A stretch of 64,000 nucleotides of DNA, from assembly GCF_008064635.1 (NCBI RefSeq), contig NZ_VRYZ01000007.1:124001-188000 (forward strand). Direction: 5' to 3'. Position numbers and translations under genes: made by a program. This DNA comes from Parahaliea aestuarii. GTDB lineage: Bacteria; Pseudomonadota; Gammaproteobacteria; Pseudomonadales; Halieaceae. Below the pieces are notes generated by a model, which was given only the letters and a program-made list of their open reading frames with translations, searched no databases and was not told where the DNA came from. This document shows, piece after piece, positions 39,090 to 49,525 of the stretch (position 1 is its first letter; every line of letters begins with the position of its first letter).

Positions 39090-40613
39090 TCAGATCAGCG
39101 CAATCGCTTCTTCTTCAATCTTCTGTTGCCAGATTTTCGGACCGATCTCGTGCACGGAGGTGCCGTTGGCGTCCACCGCCACGCTGACCGGCATATCCTT
39201 CACTTCGAACTCGTAGATGGCCTCCATCCCCAGTTCCGGAAAAGCCACGACCCGGGCCGAGGTGATGGCCTTGGACACCAGGTAGGCGGCGCCCCCCACG
39301 GCCATCAGGTAGACCGCCTTGTGCTTCTTGATCGCCTCGATGCCGGCAGGGCCGCGCTCGGCCTTGCCGATCATGCCCAGCAGGCCGGTGTGCTGCAGGA
39401 CGAAGTCAGTGAACTTGTCCATGCGGGTGGAGGTGGTGGGGCCGGCCGGCCCGACCACTTCGTCACGCACCGGGTCGACGGGGCCGACGTAGTAGATAAA
39501 GCGTCCCTTGAGATCGACTTCGGCGGGCAGGCCCTCGCCGGACTCGATCAGCTCCTTCATTTTCTTGTGGGCGGCGTCGCGCCCGGTGAGCATCTTGCCG
39601 TTCAGCAACAACGTATCACCCGGCTGCCACTGGGCCGCTTCCTCCGGAGTGACTGTATCCAGGTTCACCCGGCGCACGGAATCGCCCGCCTCCCAGCTGA
39701 TTTCCGGCCACTGGTCCAGGTCCGGCGGGGTTTGCAGGGCCGGGCCGGAGCCGTCCAGTACGAAGTGGGCGTGACGGGTGGCGGCACAGTTGGGGATCAT
39801 CGCCACGGGCAGGGAGGCGGCGTGGGTCGGGTAGTCCTTGATCTTCACATCCAGCACCGTGGTGAGACCGCCCAGGCCCTGGGCGCCGATACCCAGCTTG
39901 TTCACCGCATCCATGATCTCCAGGCGCAGTTCCTCGGCCCGGTTGGCGGGGCCGCGCTTGCGCAATTCGTGGATGTCGATGGGGTCCATCAGGGATTCCT
40001 TGGCCATCACCGCGGCCTTTTCCGCAGTGCCGCCAATACCGATGCCCAGCATGCCCGGCGGGCACCAGCCGGCACCCATGGTGGGCACGGTCTTGACGAC
40101 CCAGTCGACAATGGAGTCGGAGGGATTGAGCATGACCATCTTGGACTTGTTCTCGGAGCCGCCACCCTTGGCCGCCACCTGCACATCCACCGTATCGCCT
40201 TCCACCACTTCCATATGAATCACGGCCGGGGTGTTGTCTTTGGTGTTCTTACGCGCTCCCGCCGGATCGGCCAGGATGGAAGCGCGCAGCACGTTGTCGG
40301 GGTGCAGGTAGGCGCGGCGCACGCCCTCGTTCACCATGTCCGCCACTGACATGGTCGCGTCCCACTGCACCTTCATGCCGATCTTGAGGAATACCGTGAC
40401 AATCCCGGTGTCCTGGCAGATCGGGCGGTGACCGGTGGCGCACATGCGGGAATTGATCAGTATCTGGGCCATGGCGTCCTTGGCCGCCGGGTTCTGTTCC
40501 AGTTCGTAGGCCTCGTGAACCGCCTTCACGAAATCCAGGGGGTGGTAGTAGGAGATGAATTGCAGGGCGTCGGCGACGCTGTCGATAAAGTCGTCCTGGC
40601 GAATGACCGTCAT
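39090..40613 (-). CDS. fumA: Class I fumarate hydratase (iron-sulfur)
   Basis: Interconverts fumarate and malate in the TCA cycle with an oxygen-labile 4Fe-4S cluster. The cluster cysteines are in GHRPICQDTGI, GAGWCPPGML and IPNCAATRH. The N-terminal alpha domain (about 1-300) and C-terminal beta domain (about 310-507, VGPAGPTTSTRMDK) are fused in one chain as in E. coli FumA/FumB. 507 residues. Monocistronic as far as can be seen. Confidence 0.95.
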   Translation of the reverse strand: MTVIRQDDFIDSVADALQFISYYHPLDFVKAVHEAYELEQNPAAKDAMAQILINSRMCATGHRPICQDTGIVTVFLKIGMKVQWDATMSVADMVNEGVRRAYLHPDNVLRASILADPAGARKNTKDNTPAVIHMEVVEGDTVDVQVAAKGGGSENKSKMVMLNPSDSIVDWVVKTVPTMGAGWCPPGMLGIGIGGTAEKAAVMAKESLMDPIDIHELRKRGPANRAEELRLEIMDAVNKLGIGAQGLGGLTTVLDVKIKDYPTHAASLPVAMIPNCAATRHAHFVLDGSGPALQTPPDLDQWPEISWEAGDSVRRVNLDTVTPEEAAQWQPGDTLLLNGKMLTGRDAAHKKMKELIESGEGLPAEVDLKGRFIYYVGPVDPVRDEVVGPAGPTTSTRMDKFTDFVLQHTGLLGMIGKAERGPAGIEAIKKHKAVYLMAVGGAAYLVSKAITSARVVAFPELGMEAIYEFEVKDMPVSVAVDANGTSVHEIGPKIWQQKIEEEAIALI

Positions 40614-40738
40614 GGCGAATACCTTCTTCGGTTACAGACCCCTCTGGCGGGTGGTCCTGGGCAGCTGAAAAAATGGGGCGTCAGTATACACCCCGGAGGG
40701 ACAGGCGAGCCCCTTTGCCCACCCGGTAATTCATCAGA

Positions 40739-41551
40739 TCAGGGCGCGCCGGCGGGACTCTGCATATTGCGCAGCTGGGTTTGCAGGGCGGACAGATCCG
40801 AGTTGATCTGGCGGCGGAAGGCATTGATGGAGTTCACCCACTCCTCGTTGCTCTGCACCCGCTTGTCCATCTTCGCCAGCTCGAGGTTGATCTTGTTCAG
40901 GCTGTCGGCCACCCGCTCCACCTCGGCGCCATTGGCCTTGGCGCTGGCCATCAGGCGCTCCATGTCACCGGCCACGCCGCGCAGCTTGGCGAGATCCGCA
41001 GCCGCCGCCTTGATCTGGGCCTGGGTCTCCCCCAGCGACTTCTCGGCGGCCGCGATCTTGCTGGCGTTGCTCTTGCTGGTGCCCTGCAGAGTCTTGTTGG
41101 CGCCCTCCAGTTCATCCAGGCGCGCCTTGTTGCGTCGCCAGGCGGAGGCCCACAGCTTGTCGACCTCGGAGTAGAGTTCCTTGATCTTCACCGCCATGGT
41201 CTCGGTATTCTGGCTCAGCCCCTCGTCCGTGTCGGACAAACGGTCTTCCAGGTCGGTAATGCGCTCGGTCGCCCGGGCCAGCAGGTGGTTGGATTGTTCC
41301 AGCTGGCTCTGCAGCTGCCAGGCCCAGGTGCAGGCCACCCCGGCCACCACCAGTGCCAGCGCTAAAAAGATATGCCCCCACAGCCCGCCGCCACCACCGC
41401 CGCTCCGGGCCGGCGCCGGGGAGGTCTTGCCGCGGCCGCCATTGCCCTTGCCGGACTTCTGGCTGCTGCGGCCACGGGAAGTGGCGAAGTGCTGTTCGTT
41501 GTCCCGGGTGGGGACGATGGAGGGAATGTGGTCGAGATCGTCTTGAGACAT
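40739..41551 (-). CDS. Single-pass membrane coiled-coil protein, unknown
   Basis: 270 residues: a cytoplasmic N-terminal part rich in Ser, Gly and Lys (about 1-57, low complexity GSGGGGGG-like), one membrane segment (about 58-78, IFLALALVVAGVACTWAW), then a long periplasmic coiled coil (about 80-265) with heptads of Leu/Ile and many Lys/Glu/Asn/Ser. No catalytic motif. It could be a scaffold or tether; I do not recognise the family. It lies downstream of a terminated gene and upstream of fumarase. Confidence 0.82.
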   Translation of the reverse strand: MSQDDLDHIPSIVPTRDNEQHFATSRGRSSQKSGKGNGGRGKTSPAPARSGGGGGGLWGHIFLALALVVAGVACTWAWQLQSQLEQSNHLLARATERITDLEDRLSDTDEGLSQNTETMAVKIKELYSEVDKLWASAWRRNKARLDELEGANKTLQGTSKSNASKIAAAEKSLGETQAQIKAAAADLAKLRGVAGDMERLMASAKANGAEVERVADSLNKINLELAKMDKRVQSNEEWVNSINAFRRQINSDLSALQTQLRNMQSPAGAP

Positions 41552-41645
41552 GGCCGCGCTAATAGCAAAAACGAGCCGCCATTATACATAGGCACCCAGA
41601 GAGCAGAAACCGAGGGGGCAGCTGCAAAAATACCCAGCCCACAAC

Positions 41646-41671
41646 GAAAAAGCCGGGGAATTCCCCGGCTT
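41646..41671 (-). terminator. Rho-independent terminator after the Urate_ox_N-type gene
   Basis: A perfect 22-base palindrome AAGCCGGGGAATTCCCCGGCTT (stored at 41650-41671), so read here as AAGCCGGGG and its complement, is followed on the minus strand by TTTTTC. It lies 22 bases after the stop of the membrane protein gene. Confidence 0.88.
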
Positions 41672-41692
41672 CAGTGACACTCGCAACCGCCC

Positions 41693-42316
41693 TCAGAGGA
41701 AGGCCAGCAACACCCAGAGCAGCGCCGCGAGGGCGATACTGCAGTGAATCACGCCTTTCACGCTGGCCATCGGGCCCATTTTGCCGAACAGGGCATTGGC
41801 TTCCAGCAGCAGGATGATGACCGCGCAGGCAACCAGGCCGGTCATACTGAGATCGGCGATGTAAAGGTGCTTGGAGCCCAGCATGCCCAGCAGCATCGGG
41901 CCGGACAGCAGGGTGTTGGTACGCGAGGCCAGCCCCGCCTTCGCCGCCGCCACCGGGCCTTCCCCTTCCTTCATCCCCAGCACAATCTGCTGGTTGGGCC
42001 AGATAATCAGCCATACGTTGAGGAACATCAGGGTACCGGCGAGGGCACCAAGCCAGATCAGCGAGGCGCCGACCACGTTGCTCATGGCGCCGACAAAGTG
42101 CAGCAGGGCGAGACCGGTAATAAAGGTAAACATCGCGCCCCAGCGGAACCACCACAGCGCCCGCGGCGCCAGTTTTTTCATGGCGTCGGCCTTGGCGTCG
42201 GCCTCTGCCTCTTTGAAATATTCCGTCTGGACGAAATTGAAGTAGTACAGCATCCCTATCCAGACGATACCGAACAGGACGTGGAACCAGCGCAATACAA
42301 ATTCAACGACAGCCAT
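41693..42316 (-). CDS. Membrane protein of the Urate_ox_N (PuuD N-terminal) family
   Basis: 207 residues with six or seven membrane segments and conserved His/Trp positions (RWFHVLFGIVWIGMLYYFNFVQ near the N-terminus, IIWPNQQIVLG in the middle). This resembles the membrane domain of PuuD-type urate hydroxylases, but the cytochrome c domain that PuuD carries is absent and no purine genes are nearby, so urate oxidation should not be assumed. Start at 42316 has a perfect AAGGAG 7 bases upstream; the extra 31 residues in frame before it are not coding. It is bounded by terminators on both sides and thus a single-gene unit. Confidence 0.82.
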   Translation of the reverse strand: MAVVEFVLRWFHVLFGIVWIGMLYYFNFVQTEYFKEAEADAKADAMKKLAPRALWWFRWGAMFTFITGLALLHFVGAMSNVVGASLIWLGALAGTLMFLNVWLIIWPNQQIVLGMKEGEGPVAAAKAGLASRTNTLLSGPMLLGMLGSKHLYIADLSMTGLVACAVIILLLEANALFGKMGPMASVKGVIHCSIALAALLWVLLAFL

Positions 42317-42411
42317 GGTGTTCTCCTTATTAGTGTTGTGTTGCCCTGTTGATTGTACACCTTGCACAAGTTGGGGGTACAAGGGGATTTCAGCCCCTTC
42401 TCCAGTCACAC

Positions 42412-42442
42412 AAAAAAGCCCCGCCTCTCACGAGGCGGGGCT
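42412..42442 (-). terminator. Rho-independent terminator of groESL
   Basis: On the minus strand AGCCCCGCCTC and GAGGCGGGGCT form an 11-base stem with a 4-base loop (42417-42442), followed by TTTTTT. It lies 25 bases past the groEL stop. Confidence 0.92.
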
Positions 42443-42467
42443 TCCTTGAAAGGACAGCGGATTGGGC

Positions 42468-44117
<1,650 letters not shown>

Positions 44118-44162
44118 CTAAATCCTTAATTTCTATACAGTTTCTGAATTTGTTTGGGGGGC

Positions 44163-44453
44163 TTACTCTACGACTGCGTAGATTTCGCTCTCACCCATGA
44201 TGATCAGCTCTTCGCCATCGACTTCGATGGTGTTGCTGCCGGCGTATTGGCCGAATACAACGCGGTCACCGACTTTGACGGCCAGGGCGCGTACGTCGCC
44301 GTTGTCCAGGACCTTGCCCTCGCCAACAGCTACGACCTCACCCTGATTGGGTTTCTCTTTGGCGGAACCGGGCAGAAGGATGCCGCCTGCGGTGGTCTCT
44401 TCCTCTTCTTTGCGACGAACGACCACACGGTCGTACAGCGGACGGATTTTCAT
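44163..44453 (-). CDS. groES: 10 kDa co-chaperonin GroES
   Basis: 96-residue lid of the GroEL chamber: N-terminal [18 protein letters not shown], the mobile loop [22 protein letters not shown], and C-terminal [19 protein letters not shown]. First gene of the groESL operon, transcribed from the two promoters and the CIRCE operator just upstream. Confidence 0.99.
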   Translation of the reverse strand: MKIRPLYDRVVVRRKEEEETTAGGILLPGSAKEKPNQGEVVAVGEGKVLDNGDVRALAVKVGDRVVFGQYAGSNTIEVDGEELIIMGESEIYAVVE

Positions 44454-44509
44454 TTCTGAAGTTCTCCTAGTAACGATGTTATACAGGCCCCCGGCGGGGG
44501 TGATTGCTG

Positions 44510-44537
44510 AATTGGGGGCGCCTGAGTGGAATTCAAG
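44510..44537 (-). promoter_or_regulatory. Sigma-32-type promoter of groESL
   Basis: On the minus strand CTTGAA (44537-44532), 14 bases, then CCCCAATT (44517-44510). The -35 is perfect and the spacing equals that of the clpB promoter; the -10 differs from CCCCATnT in one or two places. The start would be about 50 bases ahead of groES. Confidence 0.78.
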
Positions 44538-44544
44538 GGCCCGG

Positions 44545-44571
44545 TTAGCACTCTTTGCAAGAGAGTGCTAA
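44545..44571. promoter_or_regulatory. CIRCE operator (HrcA-binding site) of groESL
   Basis: TTAGCACTC (44545-44553), nine bases, GAGTGCTAA (44563-44571): an exact match to the CIRCE consensus TTAGCACTC-N9-GAGTGCTAA. It directly abuts the -10 of the upstream sigma-70-type promoter, where HrcA would block initiation. Confidence 0.97.
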
Positions 44572-44598
44572 TTCTAGTAGTGAACAGCGCCGAGTCAA
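44571..44598 (-). promoter_or_regulatory. Sigma-70-type promoter of groESL, overlapped by CIRCE
   Basis: On the minus strand TTGACT (44598-44593), 16 bases, TAGAAT (44576-44571). The last base of the -10 is the first base of CIRCE, so the operator covers the start site. Confidence 0.78.
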
Positions 44599-44666
44599 GG
44601 TCGAAAAACGACGGGTGTACTTACAATTAGTTATTACAATTCAATGACTTATGAAATTATCAGCAC

Positions 44667-45080
44667 TTAGTCATCGAGGCGGCGGTAGCTGCCTTCGATG
44701 GTATTGTGCTCGCCGCCATCGCGCCGCGGGGCGTAGGGCTCCGGCTGGGGGCCGGCAAAGAACCGCGCTATGCGCCGGCGCAGCGGGCCGATCAGCACCA
44801 CCAGTGCCGCGACATCGGTGATCAGACCCGGCACCATTAGCAGCAGGCCGGCGAACCCCACGGCCATATCGTCCAGCAACAGGCGACCAGTGATCACCCG
44901 GCCACTCTGGGCCTCCCGCAGGTGCTGGAACATGCCCACGCCCTGCCGCTGCAGAACCAGCAGGCCCAGCACCAGGGTGGCAAAAACATACAACAGAGCG
45001 GTGAGAACACTGGTTTCAGCACCGAGTTGAATCAGCGTGGCCAGCTCCAGCCAGGGCAGGAGCATGAAGAATATGCGCAT
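44667..45080 (-). CDS. fxsA: FxsA-family membrane protein
   Basis: 137 residues with four hydrophobic segments in the first 100 residues and a polar tail. FxsA (YjeG) is known in E. coli from suppression of F exclusion of phage T7, and there too lies close to groES. Recognisable segments are LPWLELATLIQLG, GRLLLDDMAVGFAGLLLMVPGLITD and VVLIGPLRRRIARFF. It ends about 70 bases upstream of the groESL promoter. Cellular role is unknown. Confidence 0.9.
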   Translation of the reverse strand: MRIFFMLLPWLELATLIQLGAETSVLTALLYVFATLVLGLLVLQRQGVGMFQHLREAQSGRVITGRLLLDDMAVGFAGLLLMVPGLITDVAALVVLIGPLRRRIARFFAGPQPEPYAPRRDGGEHNTIEGSYRRLDD

Positions 45081-45130
45081 CGCGACCTCCTAATAACGCA
45101 GTTGTGGGGTCGCTGCAGCGAATTGCAAGG

Positions 45131-46165
45131 CTACCAGCTGTAATTGAGGCCGATTGACCAGGTCTGGTCTTTCTTGTCCACCGCGTTCTGTGCCGGCAGG
45201 TTATCGAAATCGTACTCCAGCTGGATGGTGGAGCTGAAATGCCCGTTGATGGGGTACTTCAGGCCGGTAATGGTGTCGACTTCAAAGTCGTCGCCACTTT
45301 CAAAGGCCTGCAGAATGGCGTGGCGGTGGAAAAACTCCATGCCCTTGTCGTTGAAGCGCCAGGCGAAATCCAGGTTCCACAGGAAGGCGGGCGTATCGCG
45401 GCTGGTGCCGTCACTGAAACGCTCGTCCACGTAGTTGATAGTGCCCTTGCCAAGCAGGTCGATAAAGCGGGTCTCCAAAAACTGGTAGCCCATCCCCATA
45501 CCCACCAGGCTGCGCTGATCAATCTCCTTGAATTCATCTTCCTCGTAGGAGGCATTGCCCGCCGCAAACCAGCGCTCGGTGAAAAACTGGTCGTACTGGT
45601 AGCCGCCACGCCACATATCGCGGGCGGTGGCATCGGCCACCGTCTCCTCCTGGTAGCGCAGGCTGAGGGTATGGCGCGACTCGATAAAGCGCATCTCGGA
45701 GCGGGCGTCGACATTGAGCTTGCTGATGTCATTGTTGCCGGAGGAGTCTTCGGCGGCGACGTTGATGTTGCCCTTCTGGGTCAGGATGGGCGGCGGGTCG
45801 TTGACCGCCTCGCCCACTGCCACCACCAGTTTCCAGTCGGAGAGCACTTCCACGCCCTCTTCGCAGTGCAGCAGCTGGTGGTCGTCCTGCACGAACATCC
45901 AGCAATTGTTGAGCTCGCGCCCGCTGAGCTTGAAATCGTAATGCTCTCCGGATTCGATACGCTCAATGTGATACTGGTCGATCACCAGATCACCGAGCAC
46001 GCCGGAGGACCACAGCAGATTGCCGTTTTCGATGCCAACCAGCGTACCGGGAATGGATTCACCGTCCGTGGTGTAGAGACGATCGGCCATCGCGGGCAGG
46101 GCCACCGCAGACAGGAGGAAAATACAGAGAGGGAGAAACAGCTTGTTACAGTGCGGAACTTTCAA
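45131..46165 (-). CDS. DUF481-type outer-membrane protein
   Basis: 344 residues with a signal peptide (to about PAMA), an N-terminal region with the repeating pattern GESIPGTLVGIENGNLLWSS and LGDLVIDQYHIERIES, and a C-terminal beta-barrel of alternating hydrophobic strands (about 150-344) ending in Trp, as in DUF481/YdiY proteins. The terminal aromatic residue fits BAM-dependent insertion. Function unknown. It lies 50 bases downstream of... fxsA is the next gene in the same direction, so the two may be co-transcribed. Divergent from atl. Confidence 0.82.
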   Translation of the reverse strand: MKVPHCNKLFLPLCIFLLSAVALPAMADRLYTTDGESIPGTLVGIENGNLLWSSGVLGDLVIDQYHIERIESGEHYDFKLSGRELNNCWMFVQDDHQLLHCEEGVEVLSDWKLVVAVGEAVNDPPPILTQKGNINVAAEDSSGNNDISKLNVDARSEMRFIESRHTLSLRYQEETVADATARDMWRGGYQYDQFFTERWFAAGNASYEEDEFKEIDQRSLVGMGMGYQFLETRFIDLLGKGTINYVDERFSDGTSRDTPAFLWNLDFAWRFNDKGMEFFHRHAILQAFESGDDFEVDTITGLKYPINGHFSSTIQLEYDFDNLPAQNAVDKKDQTWSIGLNYSW

Positions 46166-46265
46166 GATACTCGTCGTTTTAGATCAGTGGGTTTAGCCGT
46201 GTCGCTGAACAACACAACGCGGAATTACCGTAACGCAACGCTCTCTCGCAACCACCTGCTCTGCC

Positions 46266-46583
46266 GTGGCCGACACCAGCGTCGATCTTAACCAGCGCAT
46301 CTGGCAGGTGGTGGCGTCCATCCCCCCGGGCGAGGTGTCCACCTACGGCGACGTCGCCCGCTTCGCCGGCCTGCCCGGCGCAGCGCGCCGTGTCGGCTAT
46401 GCCCTGCGCCAGCTGCCTCCCGGCAGCAAAGTGCCGTGGCACCGGGTGATCAACTCCCAGGGCAGAATTTCGCTGCCGGCGGGCTCTGCAGGGGAGTATA
46501 CCCAAAGGGAGCGGCTGGAGGCAGAGGGGGTGCGGGTTTGTGGGGGGAAAGTTGCTTTGGGGAGGTTTCGGTGGCAGCCGTAG
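46266..46583 (+). CDS. atl: Alkyltransferase-like protein Atl
   Basis: 105-residue relative of O6-alkylguanine DNA methyltransferase. It binds O6-alkylguanine and hands it to nucleotide excision repair. The active-site motif PCHRV is PWHRV here (Trp replaces the acceptor Cys), which defines the Atl group; the DNA-binding VSTYGDVARFAGLPGAAR helix is intact. GTG start. Its last 13 bases overlap the start of the acyltransferase gene. Confidence 0.93.
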   Translation: MADTSVDLNQRIWQVVASIPPGEVSTYGDVARFAGLPGAARRVGYALRQLPPGSKVPWHRVINSQGRISLPAGSAGEYTQRERLEAEGVRVCGGKVALGRFRWQP

Positions 46584-47761
46584 GACTTGCTGGAATTTCC
46601 AATAGCGTTGACCTGACTGCCGGACTGCGCCGCCCCTCGAGCTACCGTTTTGAGTTGGAATGCCTGCGCGGGCTTGCCATCCTGCTGGTATTCCTGTTCC
46701 ACGCTTACGGTATCACCTGGGGCGACCGTGCAACGCAACTCACCCCCCTGAATGCGTGGGTAGTTGCCGGCAACACCGGCGTTACACTGTTCTTTGTGTT
46801 GAGCGGTTTTCTGCTAAGCCTGCCATGGCTACAGCACCTGCTTGCCGGATCGCCAGCGCCTTCCGTTCGGGCTTACTATCACGCGCGCTGCCTGCGCATC
46901 CTGCCGCTGTACCTGGTCTGGGTTGCCGCGGCGGCCCTGCTTACCGGTCACTGGTCAAGCGCGTTGCGCGCAGCACTATTCCAGCCGGTGGGGTTTTCGA
47001 TGTTTCCCTACAGTGTGGTGTGGTGGACACTGTGCACTGAAGTACAGTTTTACCTCGTACTCCCGCTGGCCTTCTGGTGCGTTCAGCGCGGCGCTATCGC
47101 CAGGGCGATCCTGGCAACCCTGTTCATCACCTGGTTAATAGCCTATTTCTACTGGGCATTTCTCTGGGCGCCTGAGCAACCGTCGGTGTCGTGGTGGAGC
47201 TCCAAATCGCTGTTTGGGCGCCTGCCGGCTTTTCTGGTTGGGATTGCCCTGGCCTGGTGGTACGCCAGCCACGGCACTCGGATATCGGGAACACCAGGCA
47301 GATTTCTCGCCACCGCGACCCTCTTCGCACTGCTGGCAACCATGAGCTACCTGCTCTGGCGTGGAGCCAGTATCGGCGACAGCACCGCGGAGCGCTTGTG
47401 GCATATCCGTCATACCCTGGAAGCCATCTGCTGGGCTCTGTTGATTATCCTGTTCCTCACGGCTCGCCCGCTGGGCAGTGCATTACTTCTGAACCGGCCA
47501 ATGGCGGTGCTGGGAAAGCTGTCTTACTCGATCTACTTGAACCACGTACCGATTCTGTTTTTCCTGATTTACCCACTGAAGACCGGCGGAGGTCATACGC
47601 CGTACCCGGACACGTTTGCCGCACTCTATATTCCGGGGCTTGCTCTGCTGATCTCGGTCTTCGCAGCCTGGCTCACCTACACCGGTATTGAACTGCCCTT
47701 TCTCAAGTGGAAAGCCGGACCTGCGCGGGCGGAACAGCCGGCCGCGGCGCACACCAGATAG
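46571..47761 (+). CDS. Acyltransferase 3 (OafA-type) membrane protein
   Basis: 396 residues with about ten membrane segments. The family's R...H pattern is at the start, YRFELECLRGLAILLVFLFH, followed by GVTLFFVLSGFLLSLPW and RAYYHARCLRILPLYLVW. Such enzymes O-acetylate or succinylate surface sugars and lipids. I chose GTG at 46571 with GGGGAGG about 6 bases ahead; upstream codons belong to atl. It sits at the edge of the sulfotransferase/glycosyltransferase region but on the other strand, so a role in the same glycan is plausible, not shown. Confidence 0.88.
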   Translation: MAAVGLAGISNSVDLTAGLRRPSSYRFELECLRGLAILLVFLFHAYGITWGDRATQLTPLNAWVVAGNTGVTLFFVLSGFLLSLPWLQHLLAGSPAPSVRAYYHARCLRILPLYLVWVAAAALLTGHWSSALRAALFQPVGFSMFPYSVVWWTLCTEVQFYLVLPLAFWCVQRGAIARAILATLFITWLIAYFYWAFLWAPEQPSVSWWSSKSLFGRLPAFLVGIALAWWYASHGTRISGTPGRFLATATLFALLATMSYLLWRGASIGDSTAERLWHIRHTLEAICWALLIILFLTARPLGSALLLNRPMAVLGKLSYSIYLNHVPILFFLIYPLKTGGGHTPYPDTFAALYIPGLALLISVFAAWLTYTGIELPFLKWKAGPARAEQPAAAHTR

Positions 47762-47812
47762 CGCATATGTCCTGAATTTGATTGTCCGGCAGCCGCGGGG
47801 ACGGGAGGCTGT

Positions 47813-48403
47813 CTATCCCGTACTACCTTCGGCACTGAGTTTTCTCGCGATACCCGAGTACCATTTTGACCAGTGCTCAGCCGCCTTTAGAAACTCATCC
47901 ATGTTCGGCGCCTGCTCTTTAAAACCGACTCCCACAACAACCTGTGGCGAGACCTCACTCTTGCCATAACTGAAGACAGCACTGACGGCGAACCCTGAAA
48001 GCAGTGAACGAAAACCCTCTGGTGTAAAGCGCCAGAAATCATTGGGGTAATCGTGAATGGGGAAATCGAACACTGAACTGATAACAACCATACCGCCCGG
48101 TTCAAGGACCCGGAATAGCTCGCTCATCGCTTTGCGGGGATACTCGACATGTTCCAGTGTATCCAGACAAAGTGCAGTGCCTACAATCCCGGAGTCCAAC
48201 TCAAGATCATGCAGGTTCAGGATACAGTCCACCCCGGGGCCTTCACGCATATCGGCGCCGATGTACTCAGCTCCCGGAAAAAGCGGCCGCAGGTTTTCGA
48301 CCTCGGAGCCGCTTACCTGATATGCCCCGAATTCGTAGACCGGCGTTCGAACAGGCAAGTGATCAACACACAGCTGAACAAAGTGCCTTATGGATGCTTG
48401 CAT
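47813..48403 (-). CDS. SAM-dependent methyltransferase (Methyltransf_11-like)
   Basis: 196 residues. Motif I is VYEFGAYQVSG, a weak GxGxG form; later blocks are EYIGADMREGPGVD, ALCLDTLEHVEYPRKAM and FRVLEPGGMVVISS. The form resembles methyltransferases that modify sugars in surface polysaccharide loci. It is the last gene in the co-directional glycan cluster and starts about 40 bases after the dioxygenase stop. Substrate unknown. Confidence 0.85.
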   Translation of the reverse strand: MQASIRHFVQLCVDHLPVRTPVYEFGAYQVSGSEVENLRPLFPGAEYIGADMREGPGVDCILNLHDLELDSGIVGTALCLDTLEHVEYPRKAMSELFRVLEPGGMVVISSVFDFPIHDYPNDFWRFTPEGFRSLLSGFAVSAVFSYGKSEVSPQVVVGVGFKEQAPNMDEFLKAAEHWSKWYSGIARKLSAEGSTG

Positions 48404-48444
48404 CTGAAGATAATCTCCCGCCTGGAGGTGCTGCTATTGAGGGT

Positions 48445-49503
48445 TCAGAACAGCACTGGCTGCTGTTTGTGCGGTGCCCGTGAGGCGGCAAAGAACCAGG
48501 ACTCCACGGCATAGCGGTACTCGGTGTGGTGTGAGGCGAAGCCGGTTCGATGCAGGTTGAATTCGTCGAAAAACAACGCATCCCCGGGGCGAAAACGGGG
48601 ATTTTCAGCCGGCGTGGATTTTTCAATCCCGGCAACCAGGCCGGGCCCGACCGTCCAATCGAAATCCGCCCCCGCTGTGCCCGTTTCGTGGATCACCCGA
48701 CGCGACGCCGGGATGATATCCATACCCGGTGCGGCGGCGTCGCCGCCACAGTCGCTGAGCGCAATCCACATATTCACAGTGCGAATGTCCTCCCCCAGAA
48801 AACGGCCGTCCTGATGCCAGCCAGCCACCTGCCCCGGATTGGGCTTTACCTTGCGCAGCACCCATTTTTTGACGGAGAGCAGAGCGGCTTCACCGAAATA
48901 ACCTTCCAGCAACGACGGCAACCCCAGCTCTCGATACAGGGCTATCAGGTGCAGCGCCATGCGCGGCGAATCCACTGCCCAGACCGAGCCCGAATCCGCC
49001 GGCGTCCGTTTTCCGAGGTTACCAAACTGCACCGGGCCACCGGCCACGGAATTGGAACGCCCATACCAGCTACGATCCACCTCGGTCGCCTCGCCTTTGA
49101 CAGCGGCATGGCGAGCGGCCAACGCGCAGTCGATGCCTTCGCGTAACATCGCAACCTGACCGGGCTCAACCAGCTCCCTGACAATCAAACCGCCACTGCC
49201 GAACACACCGGACTTCAGTGTTTCAATATCCAGTTCACTGGCATCGATGTCTGCCAGTTTACCGGCCTGTCTGGGGGCCTCGAATTCACGGGGCCATTGC
49301 AGTGGGTTCTCTGGCCACTGCATACGCTGGAAGGCCTCAATTCGCAGATCGAGAATACGCTGGTCCAAAGCCGGGTTCTCGCCGCGCGAGGCGAACTTTT
49401 CCAGCCTCGCTATGGCACCGGGATAGTCATCGGCTGCCAGCGCCGCCGCGACATCACTCGCAGTCTCACTATCCATGATGGACGCCAATACACTCTGGCT
49501 CAT
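48445..49503 (-). CDS. PhyH-family Fe(II)/2-oxoglutarate dioxygenase
   Basis: 352 residues. The phytanoyl-CoA dioxygenase-type fold is indicated by the iron site: His and Asp in GWHQDGRFL and the distal His in DEFNLHRTGF, with a 2-oxoglutarate Arg expected near EYRYAVE. A helical N-terminal extension of about 100 residues precedes it. Start at MSQSVLASIMD (49503); in-frame upstream codons overlap the glycosyltransferase. In glycan clusters such enzymes hydroxylate or oxidise sugar or lipid parts; the substrate here is unknown. Confidence 0.83.
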   Translation of the reverse strand: MSQSVLASIMDSETASDVAAALAADDYPGAIARLEKFASRGENPALDQRILDLRIEAFQRMQWPENPLQWPREFEAPRQAGKLADIDASELDIETLKSGVFGSGGLIVRELVEPGQVAMLREGIDCALAARHAAVKGEATEVDRSWYGRSNSVAGGPVQFGNLGKRTPADSGSVWAVDSPRMALHLIALYRELGLPSLLEGYFGEAALLSVKKWVLRKVKPNPGQVAGWHQDGRFLGEDIRTVNMWIALSDCGGDAAAPGMDIIPASRRVIHETGTAGADFDWTVGPGLVAGIEKSTPAENPRFRPGDALFFDEFNLHRTGFASHHTEYRYAVESWFFAASRAPHKQQPVLF

Positions 49504-49525
49504 GGCGATTATTTGCCTCCGTCCT

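Noticed and set aside
38355-40349. 664-codon plus-strand frame spanning sbcB and fumarase
   Set aside because: Antisense to two well-supported genes and crossing the repeat between them; no family features.
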